A DNA stretch of 9,045 bases. Source: Dehalococcoidales bacterium (lineage in GTDB: Bacteria; Chloroflexota; Dehalococcoidia; Dehalococcoidales; UBA5627). Positions 1 through 6,775 of this stretch are shown piece by piece (position 1 is the first letter of the stretch; every line of letters starts with the position of its first letter). Made by a program: the position numbers and the translations under genes. Below the pieces are notes generated by a model, which did no database searches, had not been told where the DNA came from, and saw only the letters and a list, made by a program, of their open reading frames with translations. The stretch is taken from assembly GCA_012719115.1 (NCBI GenBank), contig JAAYAZ010000101.1:1-9045 (forward strand), read 5' to 3'.

Positions 1-60
1 TGGCGTTGCCGTCTGCTATGAAATTACGAAAACGTACGACCATTAGTCGTCGCTACATAG

Positions 61-843
61 TTACTTCAAGCATTCCTTTATAAACTCCAGCATCAGCTTA
101 TTGAAGTCTTCCGGGTTATCCATATTGACTACGTGTGCCGCATTTTTAATTATCTCCACCCGACAGCCCGGGTAGTATTTCGTCCAGTCCGGCAAATGCT
201 GTTTTATGGTACCCGTTTTATCGAACTCACCGCAGGAGACCAGAAGCGGGGCATCAAAAACAAAGTCTCTTTCATATAAGCAGGTGGCAATGCCGTTCCA
301 GGAAGCAACGAATTCCTTTTTACCCATTTCATCGAACATATTATATAGTGTGACACGGGCATCTTCATCCAGCACACTGGCTTTCGCCATCTGCTTCTTC
401 AGTGTTTCCCATGGATATAAATTAAAGAGCGCGGCGGAATATTTCAACCCTATTTTTTCCCACGTCTTGTAAGGCACGAAAATGGGCGTAGAGCCGGTTA
501 CCATATACCCCTTGGCATTTCCGTAATTAGCGGCGTATTCCTGGGTAATATAACCGCCCATCGAGAGGCCGACCAGCACGGCATCCCGGCAGTTCTCTTT
601 ATCGATTATATTAAAGATATCATCAGCGGCATTTTTTACCGTAAAATTATGGCAGGGGCGTGACAAACCGTGTCCGCGCACATCGACATTGATAACGCGG
701 TAGTCTTTTAGGGCAGCGAGTTGGGGGTTCCACATCTTGCGGTTAACGCCGTATCCGTGTATCAGTATAACGGCAGGGGCGTCATCCGGCCCCGTAACAT
801 CATAGAAAACCCTGCATCCACCCGAATAAATAGATTTCTGCAT
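61..843 (-). CDS. alpha/beta hydrolase fold protein, substrate unknown
   Basis: A 260-residue cytoplasmic alpha/beta hydrolase with no signal peptide. Seen in the sequence: the oxyanion-hole HG motif at residues 29-30 (LIHGYG), the nucleophile elbow GLSMGG with Ser94, a likely acid Asp208 in GEFDKTG and a likely catalytic His237 in NAAHVVNMDNPEDF. These form a complete Ser-Asp-His triad in the usual order, and the length is typical of the family. The segment at about residues 120-190 is the variable cap that sets specificity. The ATG start is preceded by a GGAGGG ribosome site four bases upstream. The gene lies 57 bases downstream of the tRNA-Pro gene on the same strand and could be read through from it. 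A perfect TATAAT (884-889, minus strand) also lies in that gap, but it has no good -35. Esterase, haloperoxidase-like or C-C hydrolase activity are all possible; sequence alone does not decide. Confidence 0.9.
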   Translation of the reverse strand: MQKSIYSGGCRVFYDVTGPDDAPAVILIHGYGVNRKMWNPQLAALKDYRVINVDVRGHGLSRPCHNFTVKNAADDIFNIIDKENCRDAVLVGLSMGGYITQEYAANYGNAKGYMVTGSTPIFVPYKTWEKIGLKYSAALFNLYPWETLKKQMAKASVLDEDARVTLYNMFDEMGKKEFVASWNGIATCLYERDFVFDAPLLVSCGEFDKTGTIKQHLPDWTKYYPGCRVEIIKNAAHVVNMDNPEDFNKLMLEFIKECLK

Positions 844-900
844 AAGCCCTCCGTTATATAAAACACAGGTGTCGTTTTGCGGAATTATAAGAATTTCAAA

Positions 901-976
<76 letters not shown>

Positions 977-1019
977 AATAAAAAAGTATGATGTATTGAC
1001 GATAATAAGTACAGGTAAT

Positions 1020-1046
1020 ATTATAACATTATTGGGAATTTCTCAA
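1020..1046 (-). promoter_or_regulatory. promoter of tRNA-Pro (and perhaps the hydrolase)
   Basis: On the minus strand there is a perfect TATAAT -10 box (1025 to 1020) preceded by TGT, which gives an extended -10 (TGnTATAAT). A TTGAGA -35-like box (1046 to 1041) lies 15 bases upstream; this spacing is short, and the overlapping TGTTGA would give 17. Transcription would start near 1013, about 37 bases before the mature tRNA 5' end. The call rests on box matches only. Confidence 0.6.
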
Positions 1047-1191
1047 CAGCAAACGTAAAATGAGCGGATTAGCGGACATACCCACCTTTTATAGTCTGCT
1101 TGTGCTGCATTCCTCCTGATAATTGAGGATTTTATGTAAATTAGTAAATGAATAAAAATAGAAAAACGACTGGCAACAAAAGCCGAAGTAT

Positions 1192-1219
1192 ATTACAATA
1201 GGGGCTTAATCGATATAAT
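1192..1219 (+). promoter_or_regulatory. candidate promoter of the apgM-like gene
   Basis: A perfect TATAAT at 1214-1219 follows an ATTACA -35-like box (1192-1197, four of six consensus bases) after 16 bases. The predicted start near 1226 gives a leader of about 40 bases, ending in the strong AAGGAGG ribosome site at 1255-1261. The rest of the divergent gap (about 1047-1190) is AT-rich and I recognise nothing in it beyond a short AGCGGA direct repeat. Confidence 0.45.
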
Positions 1220-1266
1220 AGATAAATACATTCTCTTTTTTGATTTGAGCGGCTAAGGAGGCGATA

Positions 1267-2451
1267 GTGAAATACTGTGTTTTGATTATGGACGGGGCTG
1301 CCGACTGGCCTGTAAAGGAACAGGGCGGACAGACCTGCCTGGAAGCAGCCGACACCCCTAATCTGGACAAACTGGCTAAAAAGAGCGTTATGGGTTTAAC
1401 TCAGACAGTCCCCGAAGGTATGGAGCCATCCAGCGCGGTTGCCTGTATGTCGCTGCTCGGCTATGACCCGAAGGTGTATTACCGCGGCAGAGCGGCTATC
1501 GAAGCAATGAGTATGGGTTTGAAACTTGAGGATGATGAAGTAATCTTCCGCTGCAATCTGGTAAATGTGCAGGACGGGAAAATGAACAGCTACTGCGCAG
1601 GTCATATCCCCGACGAGGAAGCGGCTAAACTTATCGACGCCCTCAACGAATCTCTGGGTAACGATGATATCCGTTTTTATGCAGGTGTCGGCTACCGTCA
1701 CCTTTTGAAGTTGAAAGGTCATGACGAAGTTGTTAAAGCTGTCTGTACGCCGGCTCACGATATTTCCGATAAAAACATTGCCGATTATCTGCCACAGGGC
1801 AAAGGCAGCGGTTTCCTGCGCCAGTTGATGCAGGATTCGGTCGGGGTACTTGAGAACCACAAAGTAAATAGCGACAGGCGTGCCTGGAACGAACTTCCCG
1901 CCAATATGATATGGCTTTTCTGGGGTAGCGGTAGGATTCCCGAAACACCGCCATTTCGAAAGGTGCACGGAAAATCGGCGGCTATCACCTCGGCGGTCGA
2001 CCTGCTGAAAGGACTCGGCAGGATGACGGATATGGATATACTGGAAATCCCGGGTGTAACCGATAGCCTTGATAACGATTTTGTAGCGCAAGTGAACGGC
2101 GGGATGAAAGCTCTGGATACCCACGACCTGGTGGTAATCCATATCGAAGCCCCCGATGAAGCCGGACATGCCGGCTCGTTTAGCGAAAAGGTTGAAGCAA
2201 TCGAAACAATAGATAAAGAGGTTGTCAGTCGTATTATTTCATATCAAAATGATGAATTACGGCTACTGGTTATGCCGGACCATCTGACTCCGGTTTCCAT
2301 TAAGACGCATGTCGGGGAGCCGGTCCCGTTTTTACTGTGGGGGCAGGGCTTTGCCGCCAACGGCGCCCGCAGATTTACCGAGGCGGAAGCTAAGCGCACC
2401 GGTCTTTTTATCGAAGACGGGTATAACGTAATGACTACCCTTGTGGAATAA
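1267..2451 (+). CDS. ApgM-family phosphotransferase, proposed homoserine kinase (or cofactor-independent phosphoglycerate mutase)
   Basis: A 394-residue member of the alkaline-phosphatase superfamily, archaeal-type phosphoglycerate mutase branch. Metal ligands are visible: Asp9 in IMDGAAD; Asp297 and His301 in EAPDEAGHAG; Asp338-His339 in MPDHLTP; His348 in THVGEPVPF. The catalytic serine is Ser55 (or Ser56) in EPSSAVACMSLLGYDP. Such proteins are often named 2,3-bisphosphoglycerate-independent phosphoglycerate mutase. One subfamily, as I recall TIGR02535, is instead proposed to be homoserine kinase, the ATP-dependent step before threonine synthase, in genomes lacking ThrB. The same-strand aspartate kinase two genes downstream favours that reading. 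The start is GTG, chosen because AAGGAGG lies five bases before it and the protein begins directly with the family's first strand (MKYCVLIMDG). The next gene follows after 15 bases, so cotranscription is likely. Family is certain; substrate is inferred. Confidence 0.88.
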   Translation: MKYCVLIMDGAADWPVKEQGGQTCLEAADTPNLDKLAKKSVMGLTQTVPEGMEPSSAVACMSLLGYDPKVYYRGRAAIEAMSMGLKLEDDEVIFRCNLVNVQDGKMNSYCAGHIPDEEAAKLIDALNESLGNDDIRFYAGVGYRHLLKLKGHDEVVKAVCTPAHDISDKNIADYLPQGKGSGFLRQLMQDSVGVLENHKVNSDRRAWNELPANMIWLFWGSGRIPETPPFRKVHGKSAAITSAVDLLKGLGRMTDMDILEIPGVTDSLDNDFVAQVNGGMKALDTHDLVVIHIEAPDEAGHAGSFSEKVEAIETIDKEVVSRIISYQNDELRLLVMPDHLTPVSIKTHVGEPVPFLLWGQGFAANGARRFTEAEAKRTGLFIEDGYNVMTTLVE

Positions 2452-2466
2452 GGTCTTTGGAATAAA

Positions 2467-3267
2467 ATGCGAGATAGAGAAGATGATGTAACTTTAAGCA
2501 CAGGGACCTTGTATTGCGAGGTACATGACCGTTATTATCGGTCTGATACCGGCTGTGCGCTGTGCAGTTTGGTAAGGGGTGAAGTAGCTCCAACCGACGC
2601 TGTAAAAGAAGCAGCGGTTGAAAGCCCTCCGATACCGACCGATAAATGTCATTACTGCGGAAAAGACTCTCTTGCCTGGAACCCCGGTATTAATATGTTC
2701 GAATGCTGTAACCCTGAGTGTAAACGCAGGGTCTCCCGTTTTACCAAGACCGGGTTGGGAGAACTGCTAAACGACCCCCCTGCGCCGAAGAGCCATACAG
2801 CGGTGACTGAGGACGATGCGCGTGCCGTTACACGTAATTTTGCCGTTGTTACCAAGAGACCGGGTCGTTTTATAGAAGAGGATGATTACGATAACGATAT
2901 TGCCCTACCCTATGATGCAGAAATTGCGGGTTACTCCAAAAGCGGCAAGCGGGTGGTAAACAAACAGCTGGCGACAATAAAAAGCGTACTCATATTCCTG
3001 TCGTTTGTATGCTTCGGGCTGGCAGTTTGGGCAGGTTTACTGCTGGTAACGGCAGAAGTAAGCCAGGTTACCGGAATTATCCTTCTTGCAGTAGTATGCG
3101 GCATACTTGTATGGAGTGTTTACGGCATTATGTCTTTCAAAAAATTCGGCCTTGGTTTTATTATGCTGTTGTTATTCATTATTGCAGCCGGTTTCGTGCT
3201 TTCTGCCGGTGCAGTAATCGAGCCGTTTTCCGGTATTGCCGATGATATTATCTGGTCGATGTCATAA
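2467..3267 (+). CDS. unknown membrane protein with two N-terminal zinc-ribbon-like motifs
   Basis: A 266-residue protein I do not recognise as a named family. Residues 17-33 hold a C-x2-H...C-x2-C set (Cys17, His20, Cys30, Cys33). Residues 61-85 hold a second cluster, CHYC followed by CCNPEC (Cys61, Cys64, Cys80/81, Cys85). Both look like small zinc-binding knuckles. An acidic, proline-containing linker (about 100-165) follows, then three hydrophobic helices at about 171-194, 201-222 and 228-251. The layout suggests a cytoplasmic metal-stabilised head anchored in the membrane. There is no signal peptide. The ATG has only a weak GGA ribosome site and begins 15 bases after the upstream stop, so translation may depend on coupling to the apgM-like gene. 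A TTG at residue 15 is a less likely start. Its position between two amino-acid genes does not by itself give a function. Confidence 0.8.
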   Translation: MRDREDDVTLSTGTLYCEVHDRYYRSDTGCALCSLVRGEVAPTDAVKEAAVESPPIPTDKCHYCGKDSLAWNPGINMFECCNPECKRRVSRFTKTGLGELLNDPPAPKSHTAVTEDDARAVTRNFAVVTKRPGRFIEEDDYDNDIALPYDAEIAGYSKSGKRVVNKQLATIKSVLIFLSFVCFGLAVWAGLLLVTAEVSQVTGIILLAVVCGILVWSVYGIMSFKKFGLGFIMLLLFIIAAGFVLSAGAVIEPFSGIADDIIWSMS

Positions 3268-3374
3268 TGTTGGAGGTTCCATTTTCAACTATTCTCAACA
3301 ATATGATACAATTCTTTTAACACTGGATAGTGCATTTGCCCTGATAGAGAATATGCGGTCTTAGAGGAAAGTAT

Positions 3375-4601
3375 ATGTCTATTATAGTTCAAAAGTATGG
3401 CGGTTCTTCGGTAGCCGATGTAGAAAAAATCAAGAATGTTGCCAGACGCGTGGCAAAATCCAGAGATGAAGGCAACCAGGTGGTCGTGGTCGTTTCAGCT
3501 ATGGGCGATACCACGGATGAACTGGTAGCTCTGGCAAACAAAGTAACCGCTCATCCTTCCGGGCGGGAATATGACCTGCTGCTGTCTACCGGCGAACTGG
3601 TTTCATGTACACTTTTAGCTATGGCGCTAAATACCATCGGATATCGGGCTGTCAGTTTAAGCGGTGCGCAAGCCGGTATTAAGACCGATACGGAATATAA
3701 CCGGGCACATATCCTCGGTATCAATCCGAAAAGAATTACCGAAGAATTGAACGACGGGAACGTGGTGGTTGTTGCCGGTTTTCAGGGTATTAACAAAGAC
3801 AAGGACGTTACCACCCTGGGAAGGGGCGGTTCCGATACCACTGCTGTGGCTCTGGCAATCAGCTTAAAGGCTAAAGCCTGCCATATTTATACCGATGTGG
3901 AGGGTGTTTTTACCGCCGACCCGCGTATGGTCCCGGAAGCTCACAGCATGCCGGAAATCGGTTATGAGGAAATGCTGGAAATGGCTACTTACGGAGCCAG
4001 AGTGATGCATTCGAGGGCGGTTGAGCTGGGGCAAATGTATAATATGCCGATACTGGTAGCCTGTAGTTTTAATGAAAATCCGGGCACATTGATTCACGGA
4101 GGAAAAGCTATGGAAATAAAAAATAAAGTAACCGGGATTGCTCACGATATGGATGTGGCTAAAATTATGGTGGTGGGAGTACCCGACCGGCCCGGCATTG
4201 CTTCGGCTATATTCGAGCCGCTGGCTACTGCCGGCATCAGCGTGGATACCATCGTGCAGAATGCCAGCATTGACAATATCACCGACCTGACCTTTACGGT
4301 AGCCGAAAGCGATATCGATAAAGCAATGAAAGTGGTAAGGCCGATTGCCGAATCCATCAAAGCCCGTGAATGTATCAGCAATACCAAACTGGGAGAAATC
4401 AGCATTATCGGCACCGGCATGCAAAACGCGCCGGGTTATGCCGCCAAGATGTTTTCCGCACTAAGCGAGAAAAATATCAATATACACCTGATAACCACAT
4501 CGGAAATCCGCATAACCTGCATCGTTGACGAGGACAGAGTGGGTGAAGCGGTCAGGGCGTTGCATCGTGCCTTCGAATTGGAAAAAGCCGATATCAGGTA
4601 G
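3375..4601 (+). CDS. lysC: aspartate kinase (aspartokinase), alpha subunit
   Basis: It phosphorylates L-aspartate with ATP, the first committed step to lysine, threonine and methionine. The 408-residue protein has the amino-acid-kinase domain at about 1-240: the KYGGSSVAD phosphate-binding start (Lys7), the LLSTGELVS substrate segment near 69-77, GRGGSDTTAVALA near 149-161 and the TDVEGVFTADPR nucleotide segment near 173-184. Two ACT regulatory domains follow at about 262-335 and 343-405; motifs such as VDTIVQNASIDNITDLTFTV are where lysine or threonine feedback is sensed in relatives. As I recall, length and layout match the Bacillus class II enzyme (also 408 residues). The ATG has AGAGGAAA just upstream. 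The 107 bases before it hold no clear terminator, so read-through from the two genes upstream is plausible. Which amino acid inhibits it cannot be told from sequence alone. Confidence 0.97.
   Translation: MSIIVQKYGGSSVADVEKIKNVARRVAKSRDEGNQVVVVVSAMGDTTDELVALANKVTAHPSGREYDLLLSTGELVSCTLLAMALNTIGYRAVSLSGAQAGIKTDTEYNRAHILGINPKRITEELNDGNVVVVAGFQGINKDKDVTTLGRGGSDTTAVALAISLKAKACHIYTDVEGVFTADPRMVPEAHSMPEIGYEEMLEMATYGARVMHSRAVELGQMYNMPILVACSFNENPGTLIHGGKAMEIKNKVTGIAHDMDVAKIMVVGVPDRPGIASAIFEPLATAGISVDTIVQNASIDNITDLTFTVAESDIDKAMKVVRPIAESIKARECISNTKLGEISIIGTGMQNAPGYAAKMFSALSEKNINIHLITTSEIRITCIVDEDRVGEAVRALHRAFELEKADIR
4098..4112 (+). promoter_or_regulatory. internal ribosome site and start for an aspartokinase beta subunit
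   Basis: Inside lysC, GGAGG at 4098-4102 is followed after seven bases by an ATG at 4110-4112, in frame with lysC as codon 246. Translation from here gives a 163-residue protein containing only the two ACT domains (4110-4601). Class II aspartokinases of Bacillus and Corynebacterium are known to make exactly such a beta subunit from an internal in-frame start, forming an alpha2beta2 enzyme. The ribosome site here is at least as good as the one of the full-length protein. The site is seen directly; its use is inferred. Confidence 0.75.
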
Positions 4602-4623
4602 AAATAATCAATTCTTAAATGAA

Positions 4624-4651
4624 AAAGGGAGCCGAATTTTCGGCTCCCTTT
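4624..4651. terminator. bidirectional intrinsic terminator between lysC and the nifU-like gene
   Basis: A perfect 13-bp inverted repeat (AAAGGGAGCCGAA and its complement) surrounds a two-base centre; in practice it is a stem of about 12 bp with a four-base loop. It lies 22 bases after the lysC stop and 21 bases after the convergent nifU-like stop. The plus strand has CCCTTTCTATT after the stem, and the minus strand has TTTTTC, so the T tract is better for the minus-strand operon. It probably serves both. Confidence 0.88.
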
Positions 4652-4672
4652 CTATTATCCGTAATTTTAGTG

Positions 4673-4897
4673 TTAGTCTGCCTGAACGACTTCTTTTACT
4701 TCCGGTACTTCCTGCTTCAAGATTCTTTCGATGCCGTTCTTCAAAGTCATCGTTGACATCGGGCAGCCGGCGCAGTGACCGGTAAGCCTTACTTTTACGA
4801 TGCCTTCTTCCGTTACATCGACCAGTTCAACGTCGCCACCGTCAGCCTGCAGGCTGGGGCGAATCATCTCCAGAACTTCCTGGACTTTTTCCTTCAT
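4673..4897 (-). CDS. stand-alone NifU C-terminal domain (Nfu-type) Fe-S scaffold protein
   Basis: A 74-residue protein that is just the NifU C-terminal/Nfu domain. These proteins carry or assemble a [4Fe-4S] cluster, usually bridged by a dimer, and pass it to target enzymes in the cytoplasm. Visible features are the [10 protein letters not shown] segment near residues 17-26 and the cluster-binding C-x2-C motif GHCAGCPMS (Cys42, Cys45), followed by the helix [10 protein letters not shown]. The domain is complete, with no N-terminal IscU-like or ferredoxin-like part. The ATG has a GAGAGG ribosome site seven bases upstream. It is the second gene of a two-gene minus-strand operon, 34 bases after the small His-rich gene, and ends at the bidirectional terminator. 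It may insert clusters into the many Fe-S enzymes an anaerobe needs; specific clients are unknown. Confidence 0.93.
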   Translation of the reverse strand: MKEKVQEVLEMIRPSLQADGGDVELVDVTEEGIVKVRLTGHCAGCPMSTMTLKNGIERILKQEVPEVKEVVQAD

Positions 4898-4931
4898 TTA
4901 TAACCTCTCTATTTTATTTTAAAATAAACTG

Positions 4932-5087
4932 CTACTTTTTTTCATCGTGGGAATGAGTGTGTTCCTCTTCATCTTCCTCATGGGTGTGAACGTGAACATG
5001 TTCGATGGTGGCACCTTCTTGAGGATGAGTGTGGGGATGGGTATGCTGTACCTTTTTCGGCTGACCGCATCCGCAATCTTTACACAT
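4932..5087 (-). CDS. small CxxCGCG/histidine-rich metal-binding protein, HypB N-terminus-like
   Basis: A 51-residue protein starting MCKDCGCGQPKK, followed by three histidine runs: His15-21 (HTHPHTH), His30-36 (HVHVHTH) and His43-47 (HTHSH). This gives 11 His, three Cys (2, 5, 7) and an acidic tail. A CxxCGCG head with a His-rich stretch is the hallmark of the N-terminus of HypB, the nickel GTPase of [NiFe]-hydrogenase maturation, but here there is no G domain. A nickel or zinc buffer or delivery peptide is the likeliest role, by analogy with stand-alone His-rich proteins such as Hpn. A longer reading frame up to 5147 is rejected: the start at 5087 has a perfect AGGAGG (5095-5100) seven bases upstream, and the longer version would begin upstream of the promoter -10 and predicted transcript start. 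It is the first gene of an operon with the Nfu-type gene. Confidence 0.85.
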   Translation of the reverse strand: MCKDCGCGQPKKVQHTHPHTHPQEGATIEHVHVHTHEEDEEEHTHSHDEKK

Positions 5088-5137
5088 ATAAATTCCTCCT
5101 AAAAAACCGGGATGTTTTGATGGATGGGAATATAAAA

Positions 5138-5166
5138 AGCGTATCATAGCTACAATACGTTGTCAA
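5138..5166 (-). promoter_or_regulatory. promoter of the His-rich peptide / NifU-like operon
   Basis: The minus strand has a perfect TTGACA -35 (5166 to 5161), a 17-base spacer, and a -10 TACGCT (5143 to 5138) keeping the three most conserved bases. The -10 is extended by an upstream TGA (TGn). Transcription would start near 5131, giving a leader of about 44 bases that contains the AGGAGG site. This is the best-formed promoter in the window. Confidence 0.75.
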
Positions 5167-5167
5167 T

Positions 5168-5195
5168 TTGACGGTCGGGAAAGTTATGTATAAAG
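5168..5195 (+). promoter_or_regulatory. weak candidate promoter facing nhaA
   Basis: TTGACG (5168-5173) lies one base from the minus-strand TTGACA. The AT-rich TATAAA (5189-5194) follows at a short 15-base spacing. If used, it would leave a leader of about 130 bases before nhaA in which I recognise no riboswitch. A competing weak choice is TAAAAT at 5309-5314, close to the gene, which has no good -35. Neither is convincing. Confidence 0.25.
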
Positions 5196-5334
5196 GTGTC
5201 TATGCAACCAAAACTAGATGTAGGAATCTGAAAGGCAATACGCCAAATCTAAAAACAGCATATTGTAAAATAATCCAATCCAGACTTTTAATTTTCAGCC
5301 CGTTTGTGTAAAATGTTACGCTGGAGATAATATA

Positions 5335-6669
5335 GTGGCAAAAGTTTGTGACAATAAATATAATACCAAATCGAGATTTTCTGTCGTAATAGAAAATTTC
5401 CTGGCAAAAGAATCTCTGAGCGGTACTTTTTTGTTCGGCGCCGCTCTGATTGCAATGGTGTGGGCAAACTCATTCCTTGCCGGAGCCTACTTCGATTTGT
5501 GGAATATCCATATCAGCCTTGGTATCGGCAGCCATGCTATCGATATGAGCCTCGGGCACTGGATAAACGATGGGTTGATGGCGCTCTTTTTCCTGCTTAT
5601 CGGGCTTGAGATAAAACGCGAAATGATGGTCGGTGAGCTTTCATCTCTGCGGCAGGCGGCTTTCCCGGTGGTAGCCGCTATCGGCGGAGTAACCCTGCCG
5701 GCTATTTTTTACATACTCATCAATTTGCAGCAGGGCGGGCAAATGTCCGGTTTTGCCATTCCGATGGCAACCGATATCGCCTTTGTACTCGGTTTTCTGT
5801 TAATACTGGGTAGCCGTGTTCCGCTTTCTTTGAAAATATTCATTACTTCTATAGCCGTGGTTGATGACCTGGTCGCTATTGCAGTGATTGCCATTTTTTA
5901 TACCGGTTCCATCGATTTTGCATCATTGGGATATGCGGCTATAGTGATAGCCGCTCTGGTAGTGATGAACCGTACCGGAATTAAAAAGCTGCTTCCTTAT
6001 CTGATGTTGGGCATCGTGCTCTGGTTCTTTGTGCAAGCCTCCGGTATTCACGCCACCATTGCCGGCGTAGCTCTGGCGCTGACTATTCCGGTTCGTTCCC
6101 GTATCAGCGGAAGTCAGTTCTTAAATGTGTGCAGTGTCGAGTTAGCTGATTTCAAACAGGAAGAAGACAATCGCGAAAGTATACTTCTGACTTCGCGGCA
6201 GCAGGATGCGCTGGAAGAGGTTCAAGATGCCTATGATGCGGTACAAAATCCCTTGGTGCGTCTGGAGCATCAGTTGCACCCGTTTAGCGCTTTTATAGTG
6301 ATGCCTATTTTTGCGCTGGCGAATGCCGGCGTGCAGATTTCGGGCGTGGAGTTTTCCATTTTGCAGCCGGTAACGCTGGGTATAATAGTGGGGCTTGTTT
6401 TTGGAAAGCCGCTGGGAATTATCGGTTTTACCTATCTCGCCTCGCGCTTCGGCTGGGTAAAAAAACCGGATACTTTGTCATGGAAGCATATTATAGGCGC
6501 CGGTTTGCTTTGCGGTGTCGGGTTTACAATGTCCATATTTATTACAAACCTTGCCTTCGAGGATGCCGCTATGATTTCGCTTGCCAAACTCGCCATTGTT
6601 GCCTGTTCACTGCTAATGGGAATTATTGGGGTGCTCTATCTGCGGCGTGCCTGTAAAGAAAGCAATTAG
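5335..6669 (+). CDS. nhaA: NhaA family Na+/H+ antiporter
   Basis: A 444-residue inner-membrane antiporter that exports Na+ in exchange for H+ and sets internal pH and sodium. The family signatures are clear: FFLLIGLEIKREMM (residues 85-98), AIPMATDIAFVLG (Asp147) and the ion-binding Asp177-Asp178 pair in IAVVDDLVAIAV, equivalent to Asp163/164 of E. coli. LEHQLHPF, ALANAGV and a membrane lysine Lys358 in VFGKPLG (likely equivalent to E. coli Lys300) follow. It is longer than E. coli NhaA (388) because of a hydrophilic segment at about 255-307 between IPVRSR and the LEHQLHP motif; such inserts occur in other long NhaA proteins. About a dozen hydrophobic helices are visible. The start is GTG, with GGAG (5323-5326) eight bases upstream. 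I see no clear terminator between it and recA. Confidence 0.96.
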   Translation: MAKVCDNKYNTKSRFSVVIENFLAKESLSGTFLFGAALIAMVWANSFLAGAYFDLWNIHISLGIGSHAIDMSLGHWINDGLMALFFLLIGLEIKREMMVGELSSLRQAAFPVVAAIGGVTLPAIFYILINLQQGGQMSGFAIPMATDIAFVLGFLLILGSRVPLSLKIFITSIAVVDDLVAIAVIAIFYTGSIDFASLGYAAIVIAALVVMNRTGIKKLLPYLMLGIVLWFFVQASGIHATIAGVALALTIPVRSRISGSQFLNVCSVELADFKQEEDNRESILLTSRQQDALEEVQDAYDAVQNPLVRLEHQLHPFSAFIVMPIFALANAGVQISGVEFSILQPVTLGIIVGLVFGKPLGIIGFTYLASRFGWVKKPDTLSWKHIIGAGLLCGVGFTMSIFITNLAFEDAAMISLAKLAIVACSLLMGIIGVLYLRRACKESN

Positions 6670-6731
6670 CCATTAGCCGCTGCATAATCGGTTAAAATAA
6701 AACGGCAGTCATATATTAGCGCAAAATGCTC

Positions 6732-6760
6732 TTGTTAAGTCTCCATTATTATGTTATTAT
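6732..6760 (+). promoter_or_regulatory. recA promoter
   Basis: TTGTTA (6732-6737) is followed by a 17-base spacer and TATTAT (6755-6760), with TGT just before the -10 (extended -10). Predicted transcription starts near 6767, only about nine bases before the recA ATG, so the mRNA would have a very short leader. No LexA/SOS box of the E. coli or Bacillus consensus is evident by eye. Confidence 0.6.
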
Positions 6761-6775
6761 GGCGATAGGCGAATT

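Noticed and set aside
36..50. A small ACGAC/GTCGT hairpin just after the hydrolase stop.
   Set aside because: Only five base pairs and a poor T tract; too weak to call a terminator. The rest of bases 1-60 shows nothing I can identify.
1396..2169. A 257-codon open frame antisense to the apgM-like gene.
   Set aside because: It lies wholly inside a gene with full family motifs on the other strand, has no ribosome site of note and its translation shows no domain; it is a shadow of the real gene.
3268..3374. A separate promoter for lysC (TATGAT at 3302-3307).
   Set aside because: No -35 box lies at a suitable distance, and without a terminator upstream the gene may be read from the apgM-like promoter.
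3864..4424. A 186-codon antisense frame inside lysC.
   Set aside because: Opposite strand of a well-supported gene, with an odd His/Phe-rich composition typical of an antisense shadow.
5088..5147. A 20-residue N-terminal extension of the His-rich peptide.
   Set aside because: The extension overlaps the promoter -10 and lies upstream of the predicted transcript start, while the inner ATG has a perfect AGGAGG at ideal spacing.
6670..6775. A LexA/SOS operator upstream of recA.
   Set aside because: Neither the E. coli nor the Bacillus consensus is present; the short AGC...GCT symmetry near 6718-6730 is not enough to claim a site.
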